In this document: positions 1-12,200 of the stretch, one piece after another | Layout: every line of letters begins with the position of its first letter | How positions within the stretch are numbered: position 1 is the first letter of the stretch | Assembly: GCA_012656075.1 (NCBI GenBank) | Contig: JAAKBF010000185.1 | Span: forward strand, 49,688-113,687 | Length of the DNA stretch: 64,000 nt | Source: Phytophthora hibernalis | Taxonomy: Eukaryota > Oomycota > Peronosporomycetes > Peronosporales > Peronosporaceae | Reading direction: 5' to 3' | Notes under the pieces: generated by a model | What the model saw: the letters and a program-made list of their open reading frames with translations, nothing else | What the model was told of the DNA's origin: nothing | The model's database searches: none | Program-made: the position numbers and the translations under genes

Positions 1-3000
1 ATCCTGTGGCGTCTTGACAGGGTTGCTCTTGTCCATGCTGAACTTCTGCAGGATGTCTTTGGCGAACTTGGTCTGCCGCATCGACATCTTCCCAGCCACC
101 ACGTCTTGCTCGATCTCCATCCCGAGGAAGTACTTGAGCTGACCCATGTCCGTCATCTCGAAGCGGTGACTGAGCGCCTGCTTGGTGTCGAGGAGCATCT
201 TGTCACTGCTGCTGGCGAGGACCAAGTCGTCAACGTAGAGCGCCACGAAGATCATGTCTTGGCCGTCACGCTTCAAGTAGATGCAGTGGTCGGACTCGCA
301 CTTCTTGAACCCCAGCTTGAGCATGAAGTCGTCGATGGTCTGGTTCCACATGCGCGGCGACTGCTTCAGTCCGTACAGCGACCGCTTGAGCTTGCATACG
401 TGGTCCGGGTGGTCTTCGTCCACATAGCCATCCGGCTGTGCCATGTAGATGTCTTCGTCCAGCACACCGTTGAGGAACGCAGTCTTGACATCCATCTGGT
501 GCAGCTTGAGACCATACTTGGCAGCTAGACTCAGTACGATCCGGATCGACGTGAACTTGGCCACTGGTGCGAAGGTCTCGTCGTAGTCGATGCCGTACTT
601 TTGCGAAAACCCCTTGGCCACCAGTCGCGCCTTGAACCGCTCGATCTCTCCAGCTTGGTTCTCCTTCACGCGAAACACCCATCTGCAGCCGATCGCCTTG
701 CGTCCCTTCGGCAGTGGTACGACATCCCACGTGTCGTTCTTGAGCAGCGAGTCACACTCCGAGTCACACGCCTCCTTCCACTTGACTGCGTCGCTGGATT
801 CCATCGCCGACTTGAACGTGGTCGGCATTTCTCCCACTGAATCCACGACGTACGCAGCTTCGAAGTCTTGACTTTCTTGAGCCGCAGCCGACATCTCGTC
901 CAGGGTCTGGTGTCGACTCTGCGACGCATACCGCTTGGCACTTGGAACCTCCGTGACTTCCTCCAGCGACTGCGTCCGCGGGTGTCGCTTGCTGCCGTCT
1001 TCTTCTTCCTCTTCCTCTTCTTCGTTGTCGTCTTCATCCGACTGCGACGAATCTTGATCCGTCGTCTCTTCATCTTGAATGACCACCACCTCCCTCTGAT
1101 GGTAGTCACGTCTCCCACTGTCGAAGACGTCTTCCATGAATTGCGCGTCGCGGCTCACCAGCACGCGACTGCTCTCCAGTTCTTCGAATCGATACGCTTT
1201 CTCGTGCTCCGAGTACCCCAGGAACCGACAGCGCACCGACCGAGCGTCAAACTTGGTGCGCTTCGCCTTCGGTACGTGCACATACGCGTGGCAACCGAAC
1301 ACTTTCAGGTTCGCCAGCAGCGGTTTCTTGCCCGTCCAAACTTGGTGCGGAGACTTGTCGTGGCTGATGGCGCGTGTCGGACACCGATTACGGAGGAACG
1401 TAGCCGTCATCACCGCTTCACCCCAATACGTCTTGGGCAATCCGGCATGTTCCAGCATGCAGCGCGCACACTCCACCAACGTCCGGTTCATCCGCTCGGC
1501 GACTCCATTCAGCTGAGGCGTGTACGGCGGAGTGAACTTCTGCACGATACCACGGTCCGCACAGAACTTGGCCATCGCGCCGGAAGTGTACTCGCCACCG
1601 TTGTCGCTCCGGAGTGTCTTCACGCGCTTGCCGGTCTGAGTTTCAGCAAACGCCACAAACTCCGCGAACTTGGTAGCCACCTCGGACTTGTTCCTCAGCA
1701 AATACACGACGCAGAAGTGCGACTTGTCATCGATGAACGTGACGAAGTAGCGCTTGCCCCCAAACGTTGGCGTCTGCATGGGGCCGCACACATCGCTGTG
1801 AACCACCTCCAGCACGTGCTTCGCACGGTTCGGGGACGACTTCATGTAGCTCACTCGCGTTTGCTTGCCGAGTGCACACCCGTCGCACAGCTCCCACTGC
1901 TTCACCGACGTCATGTCGATGCCAACACCGTAGCTCTTCTTGACGATGGCGTCTAGACCGCCATGGCCAATGTGACCAAGTCGGAGGTGCCAGAGGTACG
2001 ACGTGGTGTCCCCTTGGCAATCCTTCGAACTTGCCGCATTGGCCTCGTCAGGCATCATCGGAGTCATGCACAGCTTGAACAGCCCTTTGCCCTCACGAGC
2101 GCCGAGCTGCCACTTGAGACCCTTGTTGTCCGCGAAGCACCCGTCGCTCTCGAAGGTGACTGGCCCGACGTCCTTGGTGAAGCGGCCGACCGAAAACAGG
2201 TTGCGCGACAGCTTCGGGATATGCCACACATTCGTGAGCACGCCCTTCTTCATGCCGCGCGGCGTCTTCATCGACATGACAATGTCGCCGGTCCCCACCG
2301 CCTGAACCACACCGTCGTCCGCGAGATGCACGTCCACCGGAGCCATCTTCTTGTAGTTCCTCATGTACTTGTTGGAACTCGTCATGTGCTGCGTCGCACC
2401 CGAGTCGACCAGCCACATGTCACTCGACTTGGCGGTACTGCTCGTACGACCAACCGAGAAAAGGTAGTCGCCAGGATCTTCTTCGTCCTGCGCGACGTTC
2501 GCACGCTGCGACCGATATCGCTCAGCGTCGTTCTGGACCCGCGAGGGACACTCCGCGATCCAATGTCCTTGTTTGCCGCAGTTGTGGCACGCCCCGGTCT
2601 TCTTCACCGGTCGGCCCTTGCGCTTGTTGTTGTTGACCATGAACGCTTGACCTTGACCGTGCGCGGCTCCGTCGACACCGCCACCTTGTTCCTTGCGCTT
2701 CATGTCCTCATGCAGCAGCCGAGACGTCACGAGTTCCCACGACAGCGAGTCGGCTCTCGACTCCAACGCCGTGATCAGGAACTGGTACGACTCGCTCAGA
2801 CTGCCCAGAAGCGTGATCACCAAGTCGTCCTCGCTGACCGGAGCGCCAACCGCGTCGAGCTGCTCCGCCAGCGTCTTGAGCTTGTTGATGTGCTCCAGCA
2901 CATCGTCACCTTCCTCCATCATCGTCGTGAAGAAACGCCGACGAAGAAAGAGCTTGTTGGCCAAACTCTTCTTCTCGAAGTGTCCTTCCAGTCTTGACCA

Positions 3001-3267
3001 TGCATCATGCGCGTCCTTGGCCGAGCGAACCAGCGGCAGCTGCGAGTCCTCCATCGCGAGACAGATGATCGCCAGCGCCTTACGCGACTTCCTCTTGAAC
3101 GTCGCTTGATCCGCCGTGGTCGTGCAGTGCTCCAGCTTCACTTCCCCACTCGTCACTTCCCACAGTTCGCGCTCCTCGAGCACCATCTGCATCTTGAACT
3201 TCCACGTGTGGAAGTTGGTTCCGTTGAACTTGTTGATGCGGGCGGTCGTGGTCGGGGTGGCGTCCAT
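1..3267 (-). CDS. U1: copia Gag-Pol polyprotein, partial (C-terminus beyond window)
   Basis: The frame is open from the Kozak-context ATG (complement of 3265-3267) to the window edge, reaching about residue 1096 of 1362. It includes gag, the CCHC knuckle, protease DSG, all integrase catalytic residues and the reverse transcriptase YVDD; RNase H is cut off. A net 21-bp in-frame change near 997 shortens the acidic linker by seven residues, and no other unit here has it. It carries the Leu variant next to the YVDD region and the Gln variant in the linker. Its 5' LTR is L1. Whether it is fully intact cannot be judged without the missing end. Confidence 0.85.
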   Translation of the reverse strand, partial: MDATPTTTARINKFNGTNFHTWKFKMQMVLEERELWEVTSGEVKLEHCTTTADQATFKRKSRKALAIICLAMEDSQLPLVRSAKDAHDAWSRLEGHFEKKSLANKLFLRRRFFTTMMEEGDDVLEHINKLKTLAEQLDAVGAPVSEDDLVITLLGSLSESYQFLITALESRADSLSWELVTSRLLHEDMKRKEQGGGVDGAAHGQGQAFMVNNNKRKGRPVKKTGACHNCGKQGHWIAECPSRVQNDAERYRSQRANVAQDEEDPGDYLFSVGRTSSTAKSSDMWLVDSGATQHMTSSNKYMRNYKKMAPVDVHLADDGVVQAVGTGDIVMSMKTPRGMKKGVLTNVWHIPKLSRNLFSVGRFTKDVGPVTFESDGCFADNKGLKWQLGAREGKGLFKLCMTPMMPDEANAASSKDCQGDTTSYLWHLRLGHIGHGGLDAIVKKSYGVGIDMTSVKQWELCDGCALGKQTRVSYMKSSPNRAKHVLEVVHSDVCGPMQTPTFGGKRYFVTFIDDKSHFCVVYLLRNKSEVATKFAEFVAFAETQTGKRVKTLRSDNGGEYTSGAMAKFCADRGIVQKFTPPYTPQLNGVAERMNRTLVECARCMLEHAGLPKTYWGEAVMTATFLRNRCPTRAISHDKSPHQVWTGKKPLLANLKVFGCHAYVHVPKAKRTKFDARSVRCRFLGYSEHEKAYRFEELESSRVLVSRDAQFMEDVFDSGRRDYHQREVVVIQDEETTDQDSSQSDEDDNEEEEEEEEDGSKRHPRTQSLEEVTEVPSAKRYASQSRHQTLDEMSAAAQESQDFEAAYVVDSVGEMPTTFKSAMESSDAVKWKEACDSECDSLLKNDTWDVVPLPKGRKAIGCRWVFRVKENQAGEIERFKARLVAKGFSQKYGIDYDETFAPVAKFTSIRIVLSLAAKYGLKLHQMDVKTAFLNGVLDEDIYMAQPDGYVDEDHPDHVCKLKRSLYGLKQSPRMWNQTIDDFMLKLGFKKCESDHCIYLKRDGQDMIFVALYVDDLVLASSSDKMLLDTKQALSHRFEMTDMGQLKYFLGMEIEQDVVAGKMSMRQTKFAKDILQKFSMDKSNPVKTPQD

Positions 3268-3306
3268 GGCGAAGGCGTAGTCGGGGTCTTGGGCAGGGAA
3301 GACGGG

Positions 3307-3322
3307 GCTTGGGCTCATAACC
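3307..3322 (-). other. Primer-binding site of U1
   Basis: The sense sequence GGTTATGAGCCCAAGC follows the LTR with no spacer. It is complementary to the anticodon stem-loop of initiator tRNA-Met, not to a tRNA 3' CCA end. The same site is present in U2, U4, U9-U12, U14 and U19, and is lost from U3, U5-U8 and U15-U17, whose 5' ends are missing. Confidence 0.7.
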
Positions 3323-3686
3323 AAAAGGCTTTGGTCGGTTGATGGCAAAATGCAAAGTGATTGATTTAGGTCCTTAGTTCGCAAACTCCCTTGCTACCTC
3401 TAAGCCTACTGGATTCTCTACTGGATACACTCTACTGGATTCTCTACCGGATACTGAGTTGCTTCAGCCAATCAGCGACTGCCACGTGGATGCCCATCTT
3501 GTACCCACAATCTTGTACCCACGTGTCCCGTAATCCCCGTAGCGTAAACAGCGTCCCATCATCAGTGTCCCGCGTCCCATCATCAGTGTCCCGTAAACAC
3601 AGGAATGATTGCGGTCCCACTGAGTGAAGGTCATACCGGTATCCTACCGGTATACCGCAGCTGCCCGAGGCGCCTTCTTGACAACA
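3323..3686 (-). repeat. LTR L1 (364 bp)
   Basis: Serves as 5' LTR of U1 and 3' LTR of U2. Sense ends are TGTTGTC and GCCTTTT. It holds two copies of the 21-bp minisatellite and the longer C-run (ACTCCCTTGC on the plus strand). Confidence 0.93.
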
Positions 3687-6600
3687 CTCCCACTCGACTC
3701 GACAGCGATTGCACCTTGGATCCCGAGCTTGGTCCGAGCACACTGAACTGCGTTGCAGGAATTGGCTTCGTCATCATGTCCGCCAGCATGTCCGTTGTCG
3801 ACACATATTGTAGCACCACTTGATGTGCTTCCACCTTCTCACGCACGAAGTGGTAGCGAATGTCGATGTGCTTGGTGCGCTTGTGGAACTGCGGGTTCTT
3901 GGCCAACGCGATGGAGCCTTGGTTGTCCTCGTAGATCTTGACCGCTTCATCGCTTGCCATCTCGCCGAGCTCGCACAGGAACACCTTGAGCCACACTGCC
4001 TCTTGTGTCGCCTCCGATAGCGCCATGTACTCGGCCTCCGTCGAAGACAGCGCCACCGTCCGCTGTTTCTTGCTTCTCCAGCTGATGCATCCGCCGTTCA
4101 TCATGAACGCGTAGCCACTTGTACTCCGTCGAGACTCGATGTCGCCTGCCCAGTCCGCATCCGAATAGCCTTGAAGTCCATCGTGGCAGCTTGCTTGAAA
4201 TTCGATGCCGTGCGTCTTGGTGCCTTGAATGTACCTGAACACCCTCTTGAGCGCCTGCCAGTGTGTCGGGCACGGGTCCGCTGCAAACTGGCTCAGCACT
4301 CCCACTGCAGCTGCCAGGTCCGGACGAGTGCCTACCATGAGGTACATGAGGCATCCCACTGCGTTCCGGTATGGCACGTTGACCATGGTCTCGTCGTGCT
4401 TGCAGCCACCTTCACACATGGCCTTCGTCAGCTTGAGACCCGGATCCTGTGGCGTCTTGACAGGGTTGCTCTTGTCCATGCTGAACTTCTGCAGGATGTC
4501 TTTGGCGAACTTGGTCTGCCGCATCGACATCTTCCCAGCCACCACGTCTTGCTCGATCTCCATCCCGAGGAAGTACTTGAGCTGACCCATGTCCGTCATC
4601 TCGAAGCGGTGACTGAGCGCCTGCTTGGTGTCGAGGACCATCTTGTCACTGCTGCTGGCGAGGACCAAGTCGTCAACGTAGAGCGCCACGAAGATCATGT
4701 CTTGGCCGTCACGCTTCAAGTAGATGCAGTGGTCGGACTCGCACTTCTTGAACCCCAGCTTGAGCATGAAGTCGTCGATGGTCTGGTTCCACATGCGCGG
4801 CGACTGCTTCAGTCCGTACAGCGACCGCTTGAGCTTGCATACGTGGTCCGGGTGGTCTTCGTCCACATAGCCATCCGGCTGTGCCATGTAGATGTCTTCG
4901 TCCAGCACACCGTTGAGGAACGCAGTCTTGACATCCATCTGGTGCAGCTTGAGACCATACTTGGCAGCTAGACTCAGTACGATCCGGATCGACGTGAACT
5001 TGGCCACTGGTGCGAAGGTCTCGTCGTAGTCGATGCCGTACTTTTGCGAAAACCCTTGGCCACCAGTCGCGCCTTGAACCGCTCGATCTCTCCAGCTTGG
5101 TTCTCCTTCACGCGAAACACCCATCTGCAGCCGATCGCCTTGCGTCCTTCGGCAGTGGTACGACATCCCACGTGTCGTTCTTGAGCAGCGAGTCACACGC
5201 CTCCTTCCACTTGACTGTCGCTTGCTGCCGGGCTCGAAGTCTTCGTCCCGCGCAGCTTCTTCCTCTTCCTCTTCTTCGTTGTCGTCTTCATCCGACTGCG
5301 ACGAATCATGATCCGTCGTCTCTTCATCTTGAATGACCACCACCTCCCTCTGATGGTAGTCACGTCTCCCACTGTCGAAGACGTCTTCCATGAATTGCGC
5401 GTCGCGGCTCACCAGCACGCGACTGCTCTCCAGTTCTTCGAATCGATACGCTTTCTCGTGCTCCGAGTACCCCAGGAACCGACAGCGCACCGACCGAGCG
5501 TCAAACTTGGTGCGCTTCGCCTTCGGTACGTGCACATACGCGTGGCAACCGAACACTTTCAGGTTCGCCAGCAGCGGTTTCTTGCCCGTCCAAACTTGGT
5601 GCGGAGACTTGTCGTGGCTGATGGCGCGTGTCGGACACCGATTACGGAGGAACGTAGCCGTCATCACCGCTTCACCCCAATACGTCTTGGGCAATCCGGC
5701 ATGTTCCAGCATGCAGCGCGCACACTCCACCAACGTCCGGTTCATCCGCTCGGCGACTCCATTCAGCTGAGGCGTGTACGGCGGAGTGAACTTCTGCACG
5801 ATACCACGGTCCGCACAGAACTTGGCCATCGCGCCGGAAGTGTACTCGCCACCGTTGTCGCTCCGGAGTGTCTTCACGCGCTTGCCGGTCTGAGTTTCAG
5901 CAAACGCCACAAACTCCGCGAACTTGGTAGCCACCTCGGACTTGTTCCTCAGCAAATACACGACGCAGAAGTGCGACTTGTCATCGATGAACGTGACGAA
6001 GTAGCGCTTGCCCCCAAACGTTGGCGTCTGCATGGGGCCGCACACATCGCTGTGAACCACCTCCAGCACGTGCTTCGCACGGTTCGGGGACGACTTCATG
6101 TAGCTCACTCGCGTTTGCTTGCCGAGTGCACACCCGTCGCACAGCTCCCACTGCTTCACCGACGTCATGTCGATGCCAACACCGTAGCTCTTCTTGACGA
6201 TGGCGTCTAGACCGCCATGGCCAATGTGACCAAGTCGGAGGTGCCAGAGGTACGACGTGGTGTCCCCTTGGCAATCCTTCGAACTTGCCGCATTGGCCTC
6301 GTCAGGCATCATCGGAGTCATGCACAGCTTGAACAGCCCTTTGCCCTCACGAGCGCCGAGCTGCCACTTGAGACCCTTGTTGTCCGCGAAGCACCCGTCG
6401 CTCTCGAAGGTGACTGGCCCGACGTCCTTGGTGAAGCGGCCGACCGAAAACAGGTTGCGCGACAGCTTCGGGATATGCCACACATTCGTGAGCACGCCCT
6501 TCTTCATGCCGCGCGGCGTCTTCATCGACATGACAATGTCGCCGGTCCCCACCGCCTGAACCACACCGTCGTCCGCGAGATGCACGTCCACCGGAGCCAT

Positions 6601-7520
6601 CTTCTTGTAGTTCCTCATGTACTTGTTGGAACTCGTCATGTGCTGCGTCGCACCCGAGTCGACCAGCCACATGTCACTCGACTTGGCGGTACTGCTCGTA
6701 CGACCAACCGAGAAAAGGTAGTCGCCAGGATCTTCTTCGTCCTGCGCGACGTTCGCACGCTGCGACCGATATCGCTCAGCGTCGTTCTGGACCCGCGAGG
6801 GACACTCCGCGATCCAATGTCCTTGTTTGCCGCAGTTGTGGCACGCCCCGGTCTTCTTCACCGGTCGGCCCTTGCGCTTGTTGTTGTTGACCATGAACGC
6901 TTGACCTTGACCGTGCGCGGCTCCGTCGACACCGCCACCTTGTTCCTTGCGCTTCATGTCCTCATGCAGCAGCCGAGACGTCACGAGTTCCCACGACAGC
7001 GAGTCGGCTCTCGACTCCAACGCCGTGATCAGGAACTGGTACGACTCGCTCAGACTGCCCAGAAGCGTGATCACCAAGTCGTCCTCGCTGACCGGAGCGC
7101 CAACCGCGTCGAGCTGCTCCGCCAGCGTCTTGAGCTTGTTGATGTGCTCCAGCACATCGTCACCTTCCTCCATCATCGTCGTGAAGAAACGCCGACGAAG
7201 AAAGAGCTTGTTGGCCAAACTCTTCTTCTCGAAGTGTCCTTCCAGTCTTGACCATGCATCATGCGCGTCCTTGGCCGAGCGAACCAGCGGCAGCTGCGAG
7301 TCCTCCATCGCGAGACAGATGATCGCCAGCGCCTTACGCGACTTCCTCTTGAACGTCGCTTGATCCGCCGTGGTCGTGCAGTGCTCCAGCTTCACTTCCC
7401 ACTCGTCACTTCCCACAGTTCGCGCTCCTCGAGCACCATCTGCATCTTGAACTTCCACGTGTGGAAGTTGGTTCCGTTGAACTTGTTGATGCGGGCGGTC
7501 GTGGTCGGGGTGGCGTCCAT
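3631..7520 (-). pseudogene. U2: Gag-Pol with partly compensating frameshifts
   Basis: Four small lesions and one large one. One base is lost from a C-run near 7397, so the first ~55 codons of gag are out of frame with the rest. In the linker-reverse transcriptase region, a 196-bp deletion plus losses of 12, 1 and 1 bp total 210 bp, so the frame is restored before the reverse transcriptase catalytic part. The bases between are read in a wrong frame and contain no stop, leaving an open stretch of about 1325 codons. A last 1-bp loss near 3741 replaces the RNase H tail and moves the stop further into L1. Protease, integrase and YVDD motifs are present. It shares the 196-bp and 12-bp deletions with U5. 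Probably non-functional. Confidence 0.85.
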
Positions 7521-7575
7521 GGCGAAGGCGTAGTCGGGGTCTTGGGCAGGGAAGACGGGGCTTGGGCTCATAACC

Positions 7576-7939
7576 AAAAGGCTTTGGTCGGTTGATGGCA
7601 AAATGCAAAGTGATTGATTTAGGTCCTTAGTTCGCAAACTCCCTTGCTACCTCTAAGCCTACTGGATTCTCTACTGGATACACTCTACTGGATTCTCTAC
7701 CGGATACTGAGTTGCTTCAGCCAATCAGCGACTGCCACGTGGATGCCCATCTTGTACCCACAATCTTGTACCCACGTGTCCCGTAATCCCCGTAGCGTAA
7801 ACAGCGTCCCATCATCAGTGTCCCGCGTCCCATCATCAGTGTCCCGTAAACACAGGAATGATTGCGGTCCCACTGAGTGAAGGTCATACCGGTATCCTAC
7901 CGGTATACCGCAGCTGCCCGAGGCGCCTTCTTGACAACA
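7576..7939 (-). repeat. LTR L2 (364 bp)
   Basis: 5' LTR of U2. Two minisatellite copies, longer C-run. Its far end (7939) abuts the relic U3 with no polypurine tract between them, so U3 lacks its normal 3' end. Confidence 0.93.
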
Positions 7940-8825
7940 TCTCCCGTCCACTTGGTGCGAGACTTGTCGAGCTTGGCGCGTCGGACACCGATTACGGAGG
8001 AACGTGCCGTCATCACCGCCACTACGTCTTGGGCAATCCGGTGTTCCAGCATGACACTCCACCAACGATCCGCTCAGCGACTCCATTCAGCTGAGGCGTG
8101 TAGGCGCTTCCGCACGATCCACGGTCCGCACAGAACTTGGCCACGCGCCGGAGTGTACTCGCCACCGTTGTCGCTTGTCTTCACGCGCTGCCGTCTGAGT
8201 TTCAGTCCGCGAACTTGCCACCTCGACTTGTTCTCAGCAAATACACGACGCAGAAGTGCGACGTCATCGATGAACGTGACGAAGCAGCGCTTGCCCCAAA
8301 CGCCGTCTGCATGGGGCACTCGCTGTGAACACCTCCAGCACTGCCGCACGGTTCGCACTCTCACTCGCGTGACCGAGTGCACCCGTCGCACAGCTCCCAC
8401 TGCTTCATCATGTTGATGTGCACCAGCTCTTCTTCACGATGGCGTCAGACCATGGCCGTGACCAAGTCGGTGCCAGAAACCGTGTTGTCCCCTTGGCAAT
8501 CCTTCGAACTTGCCGCATTCCACGTCTTGCTCATCATCTGCGCAAGCTTGGCCCTTTGCCTCACGAGCGGCGAGCTGCGAGACCCTTGTCCGCGATGTCG
8601 CTCAAGGCTGGCCCGACGTCCTTGGTGAAGCGCTCGACCGAACAGGTTGCGCGAAGCTTCGATTGCCACACATTCGTGGCACACTTCTTCAGCCGCGCAG
8701 CGTCTTCATGACTTGACAATGTGGCCGGTGGTCACCGTGAACCACACCGTCGTCCGCGATGGCGTCCACCGGAGGAATCAGTCTTGAGTTCCTCTGGTGC
8801 TTGTTGGAACCGTCTTGGCTGCGTC
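7940..8825 (-). pseudogene. U3: deletion-riddled integrase-region relic
   Basis: This 886-bp segment corresponds to roughly residues 291-646 (end of protease through integrase), about 1.07 kb in intact units. It differs from them by dozens of small deletions spread along its length and by comparatively few substitutions, so no frame survives. The gene-start side joins L3 at the same GACGCAGC junction as U5-U8. The gene-end side joins L2 within the integrase C-terminal region. Both flanking LTRs are clean. It is either a truly old relic trapped in a young array or poorly corrected sequence. Confidence 0.8.
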
Positions 8826-9208
8826 AAAAGGCTTTGGTCGGTTGATGGCAAAATGCAAAGTGATTGATTTAGGTCCTTAGTTCGCAAAACTCCTTGCTAC
8901 CTCTAAGCCTACTGGATTCTCTACTGGATACACTCTACTGGATTCTCTACCGGATACTGAGTTGCTTCAGCCAATCAGCGACTGCCACGTGGATGCCCAT
9001 CTTGTACCCACAATCTTGTACCCACGTGTCCCGTAATCCCCGTAGCGTAAACAGCGTCCCATCATCAGTGTCCCGCGTCCCATCATCAGTGTCCCGTCCC
9101 ATCATCAGTGTCCCGTAAACACAGGAATGATTGCGGTCCCACTGAGTGAAGGTCATACCGGTATCCTACCGGTATACCGCAGCTGCCCGAGGCGCCTTCT
9201 TGACAACA
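8826..9208 (-). repeat. LTR L3 (383 bp)
   Basis: 5' LTR of U3 and 3' LTR of U4; the stop codon of U4 lies 43 bp inside it. Three minisatellite copies. Near 8884 it has an extra A and one C fewer than its neighbours. Confidence 0.93.
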
Positions 9209-12200
9209 CTCCCACTCGACTCGACAGCGATTGCACCTTGGATCCCGAGCTTGGTCCGGAGCACACTGAACTGCGTTGCAGGAATTGGCTTCGTCATCAT
9301 GTCCGCCAGCATGTCCGTTGTCGACACATATTGTAGCACCACTTGATGTGCTTCCACCTTCTCACGCACGAAGTGGTAGCGAATGTCGATGTGCTTGGTG
9401 CGCTTGTGGAACTGCGGGTTCTTGGCCAACGCGATGGAGCCTTGGTTGTCCTCGTAGATCTTGACCGCTTCATCGCTTGCCATCTCGCCGAGCTCGCACA
9501 GGAACACCTTGAGCCACACTGCCTCTTGTGTCGCCTCCGATAGCGCCATGTACTCGGCCTCCGTCGAAGACAGCGCCACCGTCCGCTGTTTCTTGCTTCT
9601 CCAGCTGATGCATCCGCCGTTCATCATGAACGCGTAGCCACTTGTACTCCGTCGAGACTCGATGTCGCCTGCCCAGTCCGCATCCGAATAGCCTTGAAGT
9701 CCATCGTGGCAGCTTGCTTGAAATTCGATGCCGTGCGTCTTGGTGCCTTGAATGTACCTGAACACCCTCTTGAGCGCCTGCCAGTGTGTCGGGCACGGGT
9801 CCGCTGCAAACTGGCTCAGCACTCCCACTGCAGCTGCCAGGTCCGGACGAGTGCCTACCATGAGGTACATGAGGCATCCCACTGCGTTCCGGTATGGCAC
9901 GTTGACCATGGTCTCGTCGTGCTTGCAGCCACCTTCACACATGGCCTTCGTCAGCTTGAGACCCGGATCCTGTGGCGTCTTGACAGGGTTGCTCTTGTCC
10001 ATGCTGAACTTCTGCAGGATGTCTTTGGCGAACTTGGTCTGCCGCATCGACATCTTCCCAGCCACCACGTCTTGCTCGATCTCCATCCCGAGGAAGTACT
10101 TGAGCTGACCCATGTCCGTCATCTCGAAGCGGTGACTGAGCGCCTGCTTGGTGTCGAGGACCATCTTGTCACTGCTGCTGGCGAGGACCAAGTCGTCAAC
10201 GTAGAGCGCCACGAAGATCATGTCTTGGCCGTCACGCTTCAAGTAGATGCAGTGGTCGGACTCGCACTTCTTGAACCCCAGCTTGAGCATGAAGTCGTCG
10301 ATGGTCTGGTTCCACATGCGCGGCGACTGCTTCAGTCCGTACAGCGACCGCTTGAGCTTGCATACGTGGTCCGGGTGGTCTTCGTCCACATAGCCATCCG
10401 GCTGTGCCATGTAGATGTCTTCGTCCAGCACACCGTTGAGGAACGCAGTCTTGACATCCATCTGGTGCAGCTTGAGACCATACTTGGCAGCTAGACTCAG
10501 TACGATCCGGATCGACGTGAACTTGGCCACTGGTGCGAAGGTCTCGTCGTAGTCGATGCCGTACTTTTGCGAAAACCCCTTGGCCACCAGTCGCGCCTTG
10601 AACCGCTCGATCTCTCCAGCTTGGTTCTCCTTCACGCGAAACACCCATCTGCAGCCGATCGCCTTGCGTCCCTTCGGCAGTGGTACGACATCCCACGTGT
10701 CGTTCTTGAGCAGCGAGTCACACTCCGAGTCACACGCCTCCTTCCACTTGACTGCGTCGCTGGATTCCATCGCCGACTTGAACGTGGTCGGCATTTCTCC
10801 CACTGAATCCACGACGTACGCAGCTTCGAAGTCTTGACTTTCTTGAGCCGCAGCCGACATCTCGTCCAGGGTCTGGTGTCGACTCTGCGACGCATACCGC
10901 TTGGCACTTGGAACCTCCGTGACTTCCTCCAGCGACTGCGTCCGCGGGTGTCGCTTGCTGCCGGGCTCGAAGTCTTCGTCCCGCGCAGCTTCTTCCTCTT
11001 CCTCTTCTTCGTTGTCGTCTTCATCCGACTGCGACGAATCTTGATCCGTCGTCTCTTCATCTTGAATGACCACCACCTCCCTCTGATGGTAGTCACGTCT
11101 CCCACTGTCGAAGACGTCTTCCATGAATTGCGCGTCGCGGCTCACCAGCACGCGACTGCTCTCCAGTTCTTCGAATCGATACGCTTTCTCGTGCTCCGAG
11201 TACCCCAGGAACCGACAGCGCACCGACCGAGCGTCAAACTTGGTGCGCTTCGCCTTCGGTACGTGCACATACGCGTGGCAACCGAACACTTTCAGGTTCG
11301 CCAGCAGCGGTTTCTTGCCCGTCCAAACTTGGTGCGGAGACTTGTCGTGGCTGATGGCGCGTGTCGGACACCGATTACGGAGGAACGTAGCCGTCATCAC
11401 CGCTTCACCCCAATACGTCTTGGGCAATCCGGCATGTTCCAGCATGCAGCGCGCACACTCCACCAACGTCCGGTTCATCCGCTCGGCGACTCCATTCAGC
11501 TGAGGCGTGTACGGCGGAGTGAACTTCTGCACGATACCACGGTCCGCACAGAACTTGGCCATCGCGCCGGAAGTGTACTCGCCACCGTTGTCGCTCCGGA
11601 GTGTCTTCACGCGCTTGCCGGTCTGAGTTTCAGCAAACGCCACAAACTCCGCGAACTTGGTAGCCACCTCGGACTTGTTCCTCAGCAAATACACGACGCA
11701 GAAGTGCGACTTGTCATCGATGAACGTGACGAAGTAGCGCTTGCCCCCAAACGTTGGCGTCTGCATGGGGCCGCACACATCGCTGTGAACCACCTCCAGC
11801 ACGTGCTTCGCACGGTTCGGGGACGACTTCATGTAGCTCACTCGCGTTTGCTTGCCGAGTGCACACCCGTCGCACAGCTCCCACTGCTTCACCGACGTCA
11901 TGTCGATGCCAACACCGTAGCTCTTCTTGACGATGGCGTCTAGACCGCCATGGCCAATGTGACCAAGTCGGAGGTGCCAGAGGTACGACGTGGTGTCCCC
12001 TTGGCAATCCTTCGAACTTGCCGCATTGGCCTCGTCAGGCATCATCGGAGTCATGCACAGCTTGAACAGCCCTTTGCCCTCACGAGCGCCGAGCTGCCAC
12101 TTGAGACCCTTGTTGTCCGCGAAGCACCCGTCGCTCTCGAAGGTGACTGGCCCGACGTCCTTGGTGAAGCGGCCGACCGAAAACAGGTTGCGCGACAGCT

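Noticed and set aside
10232..11105. Reading frames of 154 and 157 codons on the sense strand, overlapping linker and reverse transcriptase
   Set aside because: They are +1/+2 frames of the intact polyprotein gene, without recognisable domains or independent start context.
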